Under the pieces are notes generated by a model. It was not told where the DNA came from and ran no database searches. It saw nothing but the letters and a program-made list of their open reading frames with translations. The position numbers were made by a program, and so were the translations under genes. From an uncultured Bacteroides sp. (GTDB taxonomy: Bacteria > Bacteroidota > Bacteroidia > Bacteroidales > Bacteroidaceae), in contig NZ_OY781099.1 of the NCBI RefSeq assembly GCF_963676325.1, positions 1,736,001-1,800,000 on the forward strand: 64,000 bases of DNA. Reading direction: 5' to 3'. Of this stretch, positions 23,855-32,390 are shown piece after piece (the stretch's first letter is position 1; the number at the start of each line of letters is the position of its first letter).

Positions 23855-23896
23855 TAGATTCTTTATAAATAGTACTAGGTAAGATAATATTAGTAC
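23848..23896. repeat. Three TAGTACTA-type palindromes about 21-24 bp apart
   Basis: GTAC centres occur at 23848, 23872 and 23893 in AGTACTAG, AGTACTAG and AGTACTAA contexts. The first overlaps the nitroreductase stop. This adjoins the 23-bp array at 23937. Confidence 0.5.
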
Positions 23897-23936
23897 TAAA
23901 CAGATTTGTAAAAACCCCTAATAAAAAAGATCGTTT

Positions 23937-24018
23937 GATGTATATCAAAGACTATTCTCGATATATATCAAACGATACTTTAGATATACATCAAAGTACT
24001 ATTTAGATGTATATCAAA
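23937..24018. repeat. Four 13-bp GATRTAYATCAAA motifs on an exact 23-bp period
   Basis: Motifs start at 23937, 23960, 23983 and 24006. Each is a near palindrome (first copy TTTGATGTATATCAAA) and the 10-bp spacers are unrelated. The array fills the space between the convergent nitroreductase and DUF4923 genes. Confidence 0.8.
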
Positions 24019-24044
24019 CAAAGAATCTCTCGCGATATCTTTGC

Positions 24045-24647
24045 TTATTTCCCTAGTTTAAATCCAACCTTTGCGCCGTCGTACTGATTAAGCATGGACG
24101 AGATTGTTTTTATACTACTTTTTGTGCTGGTTTTGCTCAGGTAAGAAATCAGTTTCAATAGCTTGTTCGCTTCAAAAAGAAGGGATATGTCACTTCCACT
24201 TGTTGCCACAGTGGCGTTCAGATTCATCAGCTGAAGATAACTCAAAACCATTGAACCGTTGCTTTTATCAAAGGTGTAAGTACCGGAATAGTTCTTTTTG
24301 CCTACGGTTGTAATAAACGATCCGTCGGTGTTAAAGGTAAAGTTACATGCTCCTGCCTTAATACCTACCTTGGCACACTGCGCATTCATCTTCTTTTCTA
24401 AAGCAGAAGTAGCAACGGCTGCACCAATTTTCTTCACTACATCCTCGCTCTGCAGAGCACATGAAGTGCCTTTGTACATCCAGTTACCTGTAATATCAAG
24501 AGCTGCTGTAGAGGTACCGGTCACTGCATCGGCTATTCCGCTTAGGGTTTTACCGTTTAGTATGTCGCCTATGGAAATAGACTGAGCTTTCATTGAGCCT
24601 GAGATTAATATCATCAGGCAAGCTATCAGAATGCTGTTCCGTTTCAT
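24045..24647 (-). CDS. DUF4923 family exported protein (paralogue 1)
   Basis: A 200-aa protein with a signal peptide (residues 1-21, MKRNSILIACLMILISGS, cleavage near KAQ). The mature region matches the DUF4923 pattern: LDITGNWMYKGTSCALQSEDVVKKIG, then beta-rich FNTDGSFITTVGKKNYSGTYTFDKSNG and a Leu-rich C-terminal part (LFEANKLLKLISYLS). The family is confined to Bacteroidetes and has no known function. It is closely related to the gene 4 bp upstream and ends the SSS-engB-DUF4923-DUF4923 transcription unit. Confidence 0.85.
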   Translation of the reverse strand: MKRNSILIACLMILISGSMKAQSISIGDILNGKTLSGIADAVTGTSTAALDITGNWMYKGTSCALQSEDVVKKIGAAVATSALEKKMNAQCAKVGIKAGACNFTFNTDGSFITTVGKKNYSGTYTFDKSNGSMVLSYLQLMNLNATVATSGSDISLLFEANKLLKLISYLSKTSTKSSIKTISSMLNQYDGAKVGFKLGK

Positions 24648-24650
24648 AAA

Positions 24651-25265
24651 TTATTTGCCAATTTTAAATCCAACTTTCACTCCTTTGCATTCGTTGAGCA
24701 TAGCAGAAATTGACTTTACAGTTTCCTCTGCACTAGTTTTAGAGCTCATTGAAGAAACTAATTTCATCATTTTGTTTGCATCAAAAAGAAGAGAAGTGAT
24801 ACCGTTTTCAGCAATTACGTTTCCGTTTATGCTTACTGTTAATTGCTGATAGTTCAGTACCAATGCACCGTTAACTTTGTTGTATGTGTAGCTACCAGTG
24901 TATTTCTGGGTGCCTACGCTGTTTACAAACGTTCCCTTAGCAGTGAAGATAAAATTGCTTGCACCAGGGTTAAAGCCTGCTTGCTTGCAGAAGCCATCAA
25001 GTTGCTCTTCAATTTTTTCGGTAACCACCTTTGATCCCATTTTAGCAACCACATTGTCGCTTTCATAAGCACATGCAGCTCCTTTGTATTTCCAAACACC
25101 TACAATGCTTTGTGGTTTTGTGCTTGTTGCAGCACCACTTACCTTGCTAACAGCTTCATTTACTGTTTTACTATTCAATACATCTCCTAAAGACTGAGCT
25201 TTCATTGAGCCCGAAAAGATTAGCATGCCAAATAAGGCTGCTATCAGAATACTGTTTCTTTTCAT
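24651..25265 (-). CDS. DUF4923 family exported protein (paralogue 2)
   Basis: A 204-aa protein, with signal peptide MKRNSILIAALFGMLIFSGS almost identical to its neighbour. The mature part has VGVWKYKGAACAYESDNVVAKMG and FTAKGTFVNSVGTQKYTGSYTYNKVNG. The conserved core order, Trp-Lys-Tyr-Lys-Gly...Cys-Ala then a Gly-Thr-Phe strand, is the same in both copies, so they arose by tandem duplication. Function is unknown; location is probably periplasmic or outer-membrane-associated. Two bp separate it from engB. Confidence 0.85.
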   Translation of the reverse strand: MKRNSILIAALFGMLIFSGSMKAQSLGDVLNSKTVNEAVSKVSGAATSTKPQSIVGVWKYKGAACAYESDNVVAKMGSKVVTEKIEEQLDGFCKQAGFNPGASNFIFTAKGTFVNSVGTQKYTGSYTYNKVNGALVLNYQQLTVSINGNVIAENGITSLLFDANKMMKLVSSMSSKTSAEETVKSISAMLNECKGVKVGFKIGK

Positions 25266-25267
25266 TT

Positions 25268-25873
25268 TTACTTTTGATTAATACTTTTGTTTATGTTATC
25301 TATATAATCTAAAATATCCATACGTCCCAGTTTGTTTTCTGAGGATGAAACGAAGTAGGGGGGAAGTTCTTCCCATTCATCACGAAGTTTTTTCAGGTAA
25401 CGGTTAATGTTATCTTTCAACTTTCCCGAAGTTAGCTTGTCGGCCTTGGTAAAGATGATGGAGAAAGGTATTCCATTCTCGCCCAGCCACTCCATAAATT
25501 CCATATCAATCTTCTGAGGTTCCAGTCTGCTGTCTATCAACAGGAAAAGATTCGTCATTTGTTCCCTTTCCAGAATATAATCCTCAATCAATGTACGTAA
25601 GCCCTCTTGTCCGGCTTTTCCGCGTCGGGCAAATCCGTATCCTGGAAGATCGACAATATACCAGGCGTCATTAATGATAAAGTGATTGATCAACATTGTT
25701 TTTCCCGGAGTGGCAGAGGTCATAGCCAGACCTTTACGCTTTGTCAGCATATTGATCAAACTGGATTTTCCCACGTTGGAACGTCCGATAAATGCGTATT
25801 CAGGTAATTTACTATCAGGGCATTTAGATGCCTCAGCATTACTGATAACGAACTCTGCGCTTAAGATTTCCAT
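25268..25873 (-). CDS. engB: Ribosome biogenesis GTPase EngB/YihA/YsxC
   Basis: A 201-aa TRAFAC GTPase needed for assembly of the large ribosomal subunit. Motifs: G1 GRSNVGKSSLIN (near residue 31), G2/switch region TSATPGKT, G3 DLPGYGFA, G4 TKADKL and G5 VSSSENKLG. The length is normal. The start overlaps the end of the sodium/solute symporter by 13 bp, so translation is likely coupled. Confidence 0.95.
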   Translation of the reverse strand: MEILSAEFVISNAEASKCPDSKLPEYAFIGRSNVGKSSLINMLTKRKGLAMTSATPGKTMLINHFIINDAWYIVDLPGYGFARRGKAGQEGLRTLIEDYILEREQMTNLFLLIDSRLEPQKIDMEFMEWLGENGIPFSIIFTKADKLTSGKLKDNINRYLKKLRDEWEELPPYFVSSSENKLGRMDILDYIDNINKSINQK

Positions 25874-27339
25874 ATTTCTTGTTTTAATTTATTTCTATTA
25901 TTTAGTGAGATGAGGAATAATCCGGCAAAAGTCAATGCTCCATTGAACATCAACATCTCGTAGCCGAATTTATATCCGCTATATTTTTCAGTTAAAGAAC
26001 TTATTGCATAACAAACAACAGGCGATGCCACAGCTACATAAGGTACATACTTATCACGCGGTTGCAAGCGGGTAAACAATCCGAAAGCAAACAATCCCAG
26101 TAACGGGCCGTAGGTGTAAGATGCAATGATGTATATAGCATCAATCACACTTTTATTGTTCACAATCTGGAAGATACAAATAACCAATATTAGTGTAACC
26201 GACATACCTAAATGTACTTGGCGTCTCTTCTTTGTAGCCACCTCTTCACTATCTTTCTCTATTCCCAGAATATCCACGCAGAAGCTCGTGGTAAGCGAAG
26301 TAAGTGCGGAATCCGAACTACTGAACGCAGCTGCAATAATTCCGATAGAGAAAAAGATTAGTACGGAAGGACCAAGATATCCTTGTGCGGCAAACATGGG
26401 AAGAATATCGTCCGACAGTGCCGGAAGGGTTAGATTCATTTTCTGAGCCAGCACCAGTAACAGGATGCCCAGGCAAAGAAACAGGAAATTAACCGGAATA
26501 AAGGAGAATCCGTAGCAGTACATATTCTTCTGTGCCTCTTTTAGATTCCTGCAACTCAGGTTTTTCTGCATCATATCTTGGTCAAGCCCTGTCATAACAA
26601 TGACTATAAAAATACCGCTAAAGAACTGTTTGAAGAAATTCTGTCGGGTATGCCAGTCATTAAATTCGAAAATCCGGAAATGTTCATTGTGACTGATGGT
26701 AGAAACTACTCCACCGAAATCCAGATTCAGGATTTGTGCCGTGTGAACAATGATTAGAACCAAAGCAGCCAGCAGACAGAAAGTGAGTACGGTATCAGTC
26801 CAGATTATAGTTTTAATCCCACTCTTCTTGGTGTATAGCCAGATGAGGAATACACTTACCGCGGCAATGCTCCAGAAAGGAATGTTCCATTGCTGAAATA
26901 CATACGTATAAAGTACAAGGCAAACCAGATAAAGCTTTGCTGCAGCTCCTGTCAGGCGGGAAAGCAAGAAGAAAGAGGCGCCTGTTTTATAAGCGCGGTT
27001 GCCAATTCGCGTACCTAAATAAGTATATATGCTGGTAAGATTCAGTTTGTAATACAGGGGAAGGAGTACATGAGCAACGACAAGATAACCAAAGAAAAAT
27101 CCAAAGGCAGTCTGCATATAAGTCATATCAATACCCCGAACCATTCCCGGAACAGAAACAAAAGTCACCCCCGAAATAGAAGCGCCAATCATTCCAAACG
27201 ATACTACATACCATGGCGATTTATTTTCTCCTTTGAAAAAAGCAGCGTTGCTGCCTCCTTTTCTTCCCGTGAGGCGGGCTATAATCAGCAGAATTCCGAA
27301 ATAAAGAACTATGGTCAGTAATATATAGTAACTGTTCAT
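25861..27339 (-). CDS. Sodium:solute symporter (SSS family)
   Basis: A 492-aa inner membrane transporter with about 13 hydrophobic helices. Family hallmarks are ISGVTFVSVPGMV (near residue 55) and GIIAAAFSSSDSALTSLTTSFCVDIL (about 325-350), the latter containing the conserved Ser/Asp pair near the sodium site. The substrate cannot be read from the sequence; family members carry sugars, sialic acid, nucleosides, proline and others. The gene has its own -7 box 20 bp upstream and is followed by engB and the two DUF4923 genes. It is divergent from recR. Confidence 0.9.
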   Translation of the reverse strand: MNSYYILLTIVLYFGILLIIARLTGRKGGSNAAFFKGENKSPWYVVSFGMIGASISGVTFVSVPGMVRGIDMTYMQTAFGFFFGYLVVAHVLLPLYYKLNLTSIYTYLGTRIGNRAYKTGASFFLLSRLTGAAAKLYLVCLVLYTYVFQQWNIPFWSIAAVSVFLIWLYTKKSGIKTIIWTDTVLTFCLLAALVLIIVHTAQILNLDFGGVVSTISHNEHFRIFEFNDWHTRQNFFKQFFSGIFIVIVMTGLDQDMMQKNLSCRNLKEAQKNMYCYGFSFIPVNFLFLCLGILLLVLAQKMNLTLPALSDDILPMFAAQGYLGPSVLIFFSIGIIAAAFSSSDSALTSLTTSFCVDILGIEKDSEEVATKKRRQVHLGMSVTLILVICIFQIVNNKSVIDAIYIIASYTYGPLLGLFAFGLFTRLQPRDKYVPYVAVASPVVCYAISSLTEKYSGYKFGYEMLMFNGALTFAGLFLISLNNRNKLKQEIWKS

Positions 27340-27358
27340 AAATTACAATTTGAATGCG

Positions 27359-27366
27359 CAAAGGTA
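27359..27366 (-). promoter_or_regulatory. -7 box (TACCTTTG) for the symporter-engB unit
   Basis: Minus-strand TACCTTTG ends 20 bp before the symporter start. It lies back-to-back with the recR -7 box, only 13 bp apart, so the two promoters overlap and may interfere. Confidence 0.6.
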
Positions 27367-27379
27367 GGAATTTATTTTC

Positions 27380-27387
27380 TATCTTTG
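27380..27387 (+). promoter_or_regulatory. recR: -7 box (TATCTTTG) for the recR operon
   Basis: Perfect TAnnTTTG match 24 bp before the recR ATG. Predicted leader about 20 nt. Confidence 0.6.
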
Positions 27388-27411
27388 CGTTGTCAATAGA
27401 GAAATGTATAT

Positions 27412-28029
27412 ATGAATCAACAATATCCATCGGCTTTGCTTGAGAAAGCGGTAGGGGAATTTGCTAAATTACCGGGTATCGGAAGGAAGACGGCTATGCG
27501 ACTGGTACTTCATCTTTTACGTCAGGAATCATCTGCCGTTGAGGCTTTCGGTAATGCCATCGTGACATTGAAAAGAGAGGTGAAGTATTGCAAGGTATGT
27601 CACAATATTTCTGATACGGATACCTGTCAGATCTGTGCCAATCCGCTACGGGATGCTTCTGTAATCTGTGTGGTGGAGAATATTCGCGATGTGATGGCAG
27701 TGGAAGCTACTCAGCAATTCAAGGGTTTATACCATGTGTTGGGTGGAGTAATCTCGCCCATGGATGGCGTCGGGCCCAGTGATTTGCAGATAGAAAGTCT
27801 TGTGAAACGGGTGGAAGACGGAGTAGTGAAGGAGGTAATCCTTGCATTGAGCTCTACAATGGAAGGAGACACAACCAACTTTTATATATTTCGCAAACTG
27901 GCAAAAGCAAGTGTGAAGTTAAGCGTTATTGCTCGGGGAATCTCCATTGGCGATGAACTGGAATACACAGATGAAGTGACTTTGGGACGCTCCATAGCAA
28001 ACCGGACACTATTTACTGGAACAGTATAA
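27412..28029 (+). CDS. recR: Recombination mediator protein RecR
   Basis: A 205-aa RecR, which acts with RecO (and RecF) to load RecA at gaps. It has the N-terminal helix-hairpin-helix (LPGIGRKTAMRLVLHLL, about 19-35), the four-Cys zinc finger (YCKVCHNISDTDTCQIC, about 59-75), and the Toprim domain with VICVVENIRDVMAVE and ALSSTMEGDTTNFYI. It is the first gene of a plus-strand run that continues to 31722 with gaps of 16 bp or less. Confidence 0.96.
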   Translation: MNQQYPSALLEKAVGEFAKLPGIGRKTAMRLVLHLLRQESSAVEAFGNAIVTLKREVKYCKVCHNISDTDTCQICANPLRDASVICVVENIRDVMAVEATQQFKGLYHVLGGVISPMDGVGPSDLQIESLVKRVEDGVVKEVILALSSTMEGDTTNFYIFRKLAKASVKLSVIARGISIGDELEYTDEVTLGRSIANRTLFTGTV

Positions 28030-28043
28030 TTAATAAAAACGAA

Positions 28044-28517
28044 ATGGACATACAAATTAAAGCGGTAACCCGCACCATGCAAATACAATACGCTTTTTAT
28101 ATTACTATTGCTATTCTACTGGTCGGTCTATATCAGTCGGATCTTATTCTGGAAGGGACTTATGCAGGCGACTTTGGAATGCAATACATCTTAGAGACAA
28201 TAGGTATTCTTACTACCATTGCTCTTGTTCCTTTATCTCTGAAAATATTTAGTGTGAAACTAAACAAGAAAATAAAGATGGCCGGGTTTGAAAATGCTCT
28301 GAAACTTTATCGGCAGTGGAGCAGCGTTCGACTAATGATTATTGCTTTTATTACCTATTTGAATATAATGATTTATTATATGACTCTGAACAGTATCGGA
28401 GGACTTTGTGCGCTGATTGGTCTTACAGCTTCAATATTCTGTTTGCCAGGCGAAAGAAAGTTACGTGAAGAATTGAATTTAGTTACAAATAAAGAAGAAA
28501 ATAAAGAAGAAATATGA
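28044..28517 (+). CDS. Four-helix membrane protein of unknown function
   Basis: A 157-aa protein with four predicted helices (about 15-35, 48-70, 98-118, 120-140) and short loops. A basic stretch (KLNKKIKMAGFENALKLYRQWSSVR) lies between helices 2 and 3, probably cytoplasmic. No catalytic motif is visible and I do not recognise a family. It lies 14 bp after recR and overlaps the next gene by 4 bp (ATGA-type junction), so it belongs to that operon. Confidence 0.85.
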   Translation: MDIQIKAVTRTMQIQYAFYITIAILLVGLYQSDLILEGTYAGDFGMQYILETIGILTTIALVPLSLKIFSVKLNKKIKMAGFENALKLYRQWSSVRLMIIAFITYLNIMIYYMTLNSIGGLCALIGLTASIFCLPGERKLREELNLVTNKEENKEEI

Positions 28518-28975
28518 TTATTGCAGTAGATTTTGATGGAACCATCGTAGAACATGAATATCCTAGAATAGGAAAGGAAATTCCATTTGCCATTGATACA
28601 TTGAAAAAACTTCAGGAAGATCAACACAGACTGATTATGTGGAGTGTTCGTGAAGGACATTTGCTGGAAGAAGCTATAGAATTTTGTCGTGAACGCGGAT
28701 TGGAGTTTTATGCCGCTAACAAAGATTTTCCGGAAGAACATGGCCGTGGTAAAGGTTATTCCCGCAAACTGAAAGCGGATCTTTTCATAGACGATCGTAA
28801 TCTGGGCGGTTTGCCAGACTGGGGAGTGATTTATCAGATGATAAAGAATGGCTCTTACAGATGCGGTGGTTTTGAAAATGTACAGGAAAGAACACCGAGA
28901 GCCAAACGTGGAAGTGGAAAGAAAAATATCTTCTTACGTATTGGCGAAGCTATTGATAATCATAGCAACGATTAA
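28514..28975 (+). CDS. Small HAD-superfamily hydrolase
   Basis: A 153-aa HAD-fold protein. The nucleophile motif DFDGTIVEHE (Asp near residue 6) is followed by motif II in LIMWSVREGHLLEEAIEF and the acidic motif IV in LFIDDRNLGG. There is only a minimal or no cap domain, so it probably acts on a protein or large substrate, or on a small phosphate ester at low specificity. The C-terminal tail is basic (PRAKRGSGKKN). It is translationally coupled to the upstream membrane protein. Confidence 0.87.
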   Translation: MIIAVDFDGTIVEHEYPRIGKEIPFAIDTLKKLQEDQHRLIMWSVREGHLLEEAIEFCRERGLEFYAANKDFPEEHGRGKGYSRKLKADLFIDDRNLGGLPDWGVIYQMIKNGSYRCGGFENVQERTPRAKRGSGKKNIFLRIGEAIDNHSND

Positions 28976-28991
28976 TAATATCATATAGAAT

Positions 28992-30431
28992 ATGAAATTA
29001 ACCTTTTTGATACCTCCAGTGTTAGATGGGGAAAAACCCGCTGAACGGACTGCCGGATGCACTCGTGTAGTGGTTGCTGCCCCCAATATCTATGAGCTGA
29101 CAGTGGTGGCATTACTTGAAAAGGAAGGTTATAAAAACATATTCTATAAAGATTTTGTTTATAATAAGGAAACGACTTCTGATTTTGCGAACTTTCTCAA
29201 AGGAGACAATAGCGACGTTTATTATATCTGGACTGTAAACCTCTCCATAAACAATGACTTAATTGCATTAGAGATGATTAGAAAATATCATCCAACCTCT
29301 TTCGTCGTGTTTATGGGACCTGGTCCAACTTTTTTTATAGATAAATGTTTGAAAAGCGGTTATGAGATTGTGGTGAGAGGGGAACCGGAGATAATTGTAC
29401 GCGATTGGACAAATGCTTTGCGTGATGGTCAAGATTGGGAATTGGTTGCCGGAATTTCGTTTCTTAAAAAAGGTGTTAAGGTAGATAATGCTTCTGCTCC
29501 TTTAATGAAAGAGTTAGATGCCCTTCCTTTTCCTGCACGTCATTTTATAAACGACAAAGTATACAGGAATCCTAAGTTGAAGCTAACTCCCTATACAACA
29601 ATAGTGACTTCTCGTAACTGTCCTTTTAAATGTATCTATTGTGTACCAAGCTCTTTGACATTTGCCCGGGAAATAGAATTTAAGAAAGAGCATAACAAGA
29701 AACCTTTCATCTCTTTTCGCTCAATAGAAAGCGTGGATGCAGAACTAAAAGAACTGTACGAGCAAGGATATAAGGCGATTGGGTTTATGGATGATAATTT
29801 CATCTGGACAGAAGAACGCACGGTGGCTTTGTGTGATGTTATTCACAAATATAATTTTAAATGGGGATGTCAGGCACGGGTTGATGCAATTACAGAAAAT
29901 ATAGCCAAGGCTTTGAGTAATTCCGGATGTGGCTATGTGGACCTTGGAGTAGAATCTTTTAATGATGAAATTCTGGCCTTTATTAAAAAGGGAATTACTC
30001 GTAAACAGATTTATAGTGCCATCAAATTATTGAAAAAGTACCATATTCCTGTCAAATTGAATATATTGATTGGAACCAGTCCGCTTGAAACGAAAGAAAC
30101 ACTGAAAGATACACTGAAACGGGCGAAAGCTTTGCGAGTGGATCAAATCATGTTTAATATAGTTTCTCCATTCCCGGGAACCGAGTTTTACAAACTGGCT
30201 AAAGAGAATAATTGGATTCTTACCGGTGATTATGTTCCAACGGATGTGCAACGGGAATCTATCTTAAATTATCCTCATTTGTCATCTAAAGAAATGGAGA
30301 GAATCTTATTTCAGAATAATCTGAGATATTTCCTTTCTCCCTATTTTATTGTTAGTCAGATGCGGCGTTTCTCTAGCTTTAAAGAGTTTATATATGCTCT
30401 GAAAGTTTTGAAAATTAAACTATTTGGCTGA
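28992..30431 (+). CDS. B12-binding-domain radical SAM protein
   Basis: A 479-aa protein with an N-terminal cobalamin-binding-type Rossmann domain (about 1-150; SFVVFMGPGPTFF) and a radical SAM barrel with the cluster motif CPFKCIYC (near residue 210). Downstream segments GFMDDNFIW, CGYVDLGVESFNDEIL and FNIVSPFPGTEFYKLA are typical of the BchE/methyltransferase-like class B subgroup. It would use SAM, and probably cobalamin, to methylate or otherwise modify an unactivated carbon; the substrate is unknown. Grouping with a GT2 and a GNAT gene, 2 bp apart, suggests a small pathway that modifies a glycan, lipid or secondary metabolite. Confidence 0.9.
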   Translation: MKLTFLIPPVLDGEKPAERTAGCTRVVVAAPNIYELTVVALLEKEGYKNIFYKDFVYNKETTSDFANFLKGDNSDVYYIWTVNLSINNDLIALEMIRKYHPTSFVVFMGPGPTFFIDKCLKSGYEIVVRGEPEIIVRDWTNALRDGQDWELVAGISFLKKGVKVDNASAPLMKELDALPFPARHFINDKVYRNPKLKLTPYTTIVTSRNCPFKCIYCVPSSLTFAREIEFKKEHNKKPFISFRSIESVDAELKELYEQGYKAIGFMDDNFIWTEERTVALCDVIHKYNFKWGCQARVDAITENIAKALSNSGCGYVDLGVESFNDEILAFIKKGITRKQIYSAIKLLKKYHIPVKLNILIGTSPLETKETLKDTLKRAKALRVDQIMFNIVSPFPGTEFYKLAKENNWILTGDYVPTDVQRESILNYPHLSSKEMERILFQNNLRYFLSPYFIVSQMRRFSSFKEFIYALKVLKIKLFG

Positions 30432-30433
30432 TT

Positions 30434-31186
30434 ATGATGTTGTCTATTGTCATAATTACATGGAATTCACTTGAGCTTTTGCAAGATTGTATTTCCTCTT
30501 TAGATGTTGTCCGGCAATCGGAGGATGTAGAGGTTTTGTTGGTTGATAATGGATCCAAAGATGATTCTGTCTCTTTCATAAGCCAACATTATCCCTCAGT
30601 TAAAATCATAGAACTGGGAGAGAATAAAGGGGTGGCGTATGCCCGTAACAGAGGCATTGAACAATCTTCCGGGGAGTACTTGCTTCTGCTTGATAATGAT
30701 ACAATTGCTAATGAACAGGCGATTGAGGGCATGCTTCAGTTTCTGAAAAATCATTCAGATGTGGGCATTTGTGGCTGTAAATTGATGGATAATAATCAGG
30801 TACAGGAAAGCTATAAATCTTATCCCGGGATTGTTGTGAAGATTAAGAATCTGCTAAATTGTCAAAGTAAGCATTCAGTTCTTGAAACTGCACAAACTAA
30901 CTCTGAAGTAATAGAGCCCGTATATCTTATAGGAGCTTGCCAAATGATTCGCCGGGAATTAATAAATGATATTGGGCTGTTAGATGAAAAGATCTTTTAT
31001 GGCCCTGAAGATGCTGATTTCTGTCTGCGGGCAAGAAATGCCGGATGGAGAGTTTGTTATTTACCTCAGTATTCCATCATACATCATTGGCAGAGGCTCA
31101 CTAATAAAAAACTATTTTCTTTATTGGCTTATAAACATATTCATGCATTGTTTTATTTTTATTGGAAACATAAGCGCTTATTTTAA
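30434..31186 (+). CDS. Family 2 glycosyltransferase (rhamnosyltransferase-like)
   Basis: A 250-aa GT-A fold transferase. It opens MMLSIVIITWNSLELLQDCISSL with the nucleotide-binding VDNGSKDDSV segment, has the metal-binding DND in LLLLDNDTIA (near residue 92) and a C-terminal FYGPEDADFCLRARNAGW motif common in rhamnosyltransferase-like GT2 enzymes. No membrane helix is seen, so it works at the cytoplasmic face. It follows the radical SAM gene by 2 bp and precedes the acetyltransferase by 2 bp, so the three are coupled. Two tandem ATGs open the gene. Confidence 0.9.
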   Translation: MMLSIVIITWNSLELLQDCISSLDVVRQSEDVEVLLVDNGSKDDSVSFISQHYPSVKIIELGENKGVAYARNRGIEQSSGEYLLLLDNDTIANEQAIEGMLQFLKNHSDVGICGCKLMDNNQVQESYKSYPGIVVKIKNLLNCQSKHSVLETAQTNSEVIEPVYLIGACQMIRRELINDIGLLDEKIFYGPEDADFCLRARNAGWRVCYLPQYSIIHHWQRLTNKKLFSLLAYKHIHALFYFYWKHKRLF

Positions 31187-31188
31187 TA

Positions 31189-31722
31189 ATGAAACCAACA
31201 TATTTAAACAACGAACAAATTTATCTTCGTGCAGTAGAGCCCGAAGATCTTGATATTATGTATAACATGGAAAACAATCCATCTTCCTGGGATGTGAGTT
31301 GTTTTACCGTGCCCTATTCCCGTTATGTTCTCAAACAATATATTCAGGCTTCTCAGAGCGACATCTATGCCGATAAGCAATTGCGCCTGATGATTATTAA
31401 TCGTCTGGACAATCAGGTGGTTGGAACAATTGACCTTACGGACTTTGTTCCTTTGCATGGGCGGGCAGGAGTGGGCATTGCGGTGAAAAATGAATTTCGC
31501 CAACAAGGCATTGCCCGCCAGGCATTAGAACTGCTTGTCAGTTATTCTTTTGAATTTTTGCATTTAAGGCAACTGTATGTGTATGTGTCTGTGAAGAATG
31601 AAGCAAGCCGGAAACTTTTTTGCTCTTGTGGCTTTACTCAAACAGGGATTCTTAAAGACTGGCTTCGTGTAAAAGAGGAATACGAAGATGTCTTCTTTAT
31701 GCAGCTAATAAATTTAGTTTAA
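31189..31722 (+). CDS. GNAT family N-acetyltransferase
   Basis: A 177-aa acetyltransferase of the RimJ/SpeG-like GNAT subgroup. Residues 10-40 contain IYLRAVEPEDLDIMYNMENNPSSWD, a typical start. Acetyl-CoA binding motif A is VGIAVKNEFRQQGIARQALELL (about 101-122) and motif B lies in LYVYVSVKNEASRKLFCSCGF. The substrate could be an amino sugar, polyamine or protein N-terminus; the operon context favours a metabolite made with the adjacent GT2 and radical SAM enzymes. Its 3' end overlaps the convergent yqgE gene by 9 bp. Confidence 0.9.
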   Translation: MKPTYLNNEQIYLRAVEPEDLDIMYNMENNPSSWDVSCFTVPYSRYVLKQYIQASQSDIYADKQLRLMIINRLDNQVVGTIDLTDFVPLHGRAGVGIAVKNEFRQQGIARQALELLVSYSFEFLHLRQLYVYVSVKNEASRKLFCSCGFTQTGILKDWLRVKEEYEDVFFMQLINLV

Positions 31723-32307
31723 AGAAGGAGTGATTGGGAAACGTGACCAGGTTTCATATTTCCCGCCTAAATTGCCCAAGGCTTTTTTCCACATATTTTT
31801 AATTTCGTCAATCATCAGACTGGCGATCTCTCCTTTTCCTATCATCCAGGTGTTGTCTTCAATCTCTTGATTCAGCTGTCCGTCTTGCCATCCGGAATAA
31901 CCAAGGAAGAAGCGGATATTACCTTCCAACTGATTGCCTTGAAGAACGTAACGTTTTATTTCATTGAAATTACCGTTGAGGTACAGTCCCCCTCCAATAG
32001 CAAGAGCACCTTCAACGTCTTTCAATGTGTGTAAATAGAATAGCGTATCCGTTCCCATCGGTCCTCCTTTGTAAAGAGGAATGTCTTCTAAGTATTTAAA
32101 CTCATTCACCACGTCGTTCAGCTTCATGGGCAGTAGCTTATTCATAATAAGTCCCATGGATCCTTCTTTTGTATGGTCAACAAGAAGGACAACCGAACGA
32201 CCAAAATTTGTATCGCGCAAAAAAGGCTCGGAGATAAGAATCTTTCCCCGGGAAGGAATTGCGTTGTTTGATACAATCTTGAAATAGTCCTGGTTTCTTT
32301 CCATCAT
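31714..32307 (-). CDS. YqgE/AlgH family protein
   Basis: A 197-aa member of the UPF0301 (YqgE/AlgH) family, recognised by ISEPFLRDTNFGRSVVLLVDHTKEGSMGLIMNK (here about 25-57; quoted in parts: LISEPFLRD, GSMGLIMNK) and by the later YKGGPMGTD and FLGYSGWQDGQLNQEI. The molecular function is not established; AlgH was first linked to alginate regulation. Two tandem ATGs at the start. It lies 83 bp downstream of the aminotransferase gene end on the same strand. Confidence 0.92.
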   Translation of the reverse strand: MMERNQDYFKIVSNNAIPSRGKILISEPFLRDTNFGRSVVLLVDHTKEGSMGLIMNKLLPMKLNDVVNEFKYLEDIPLYKGGPMGTDTLFYLHTLKDVEGALAIGGGLYLNGNFNEIKRYVLQGNQLEGNIRFFLGYSGWQDGQLNQEIEDNTWMIGKGEIASLMIDEIKNMWKKALGNLGGKYETWSRFPITPSLN

Positions 32308-32390
32308 AATAAAATTGTTATTACATTAAGAGTCTGTGGATACATGCCCCTAATATAATAACAATTATATCATTTCAAAGATTTTATCTG

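Noticed and set aside
23937..24018. CRISPR-like look of regular 13-bp repeats and 10-bp spacers
   Set aside because: Repeats and spacers are far too short, only four units, and no cas genes are present.
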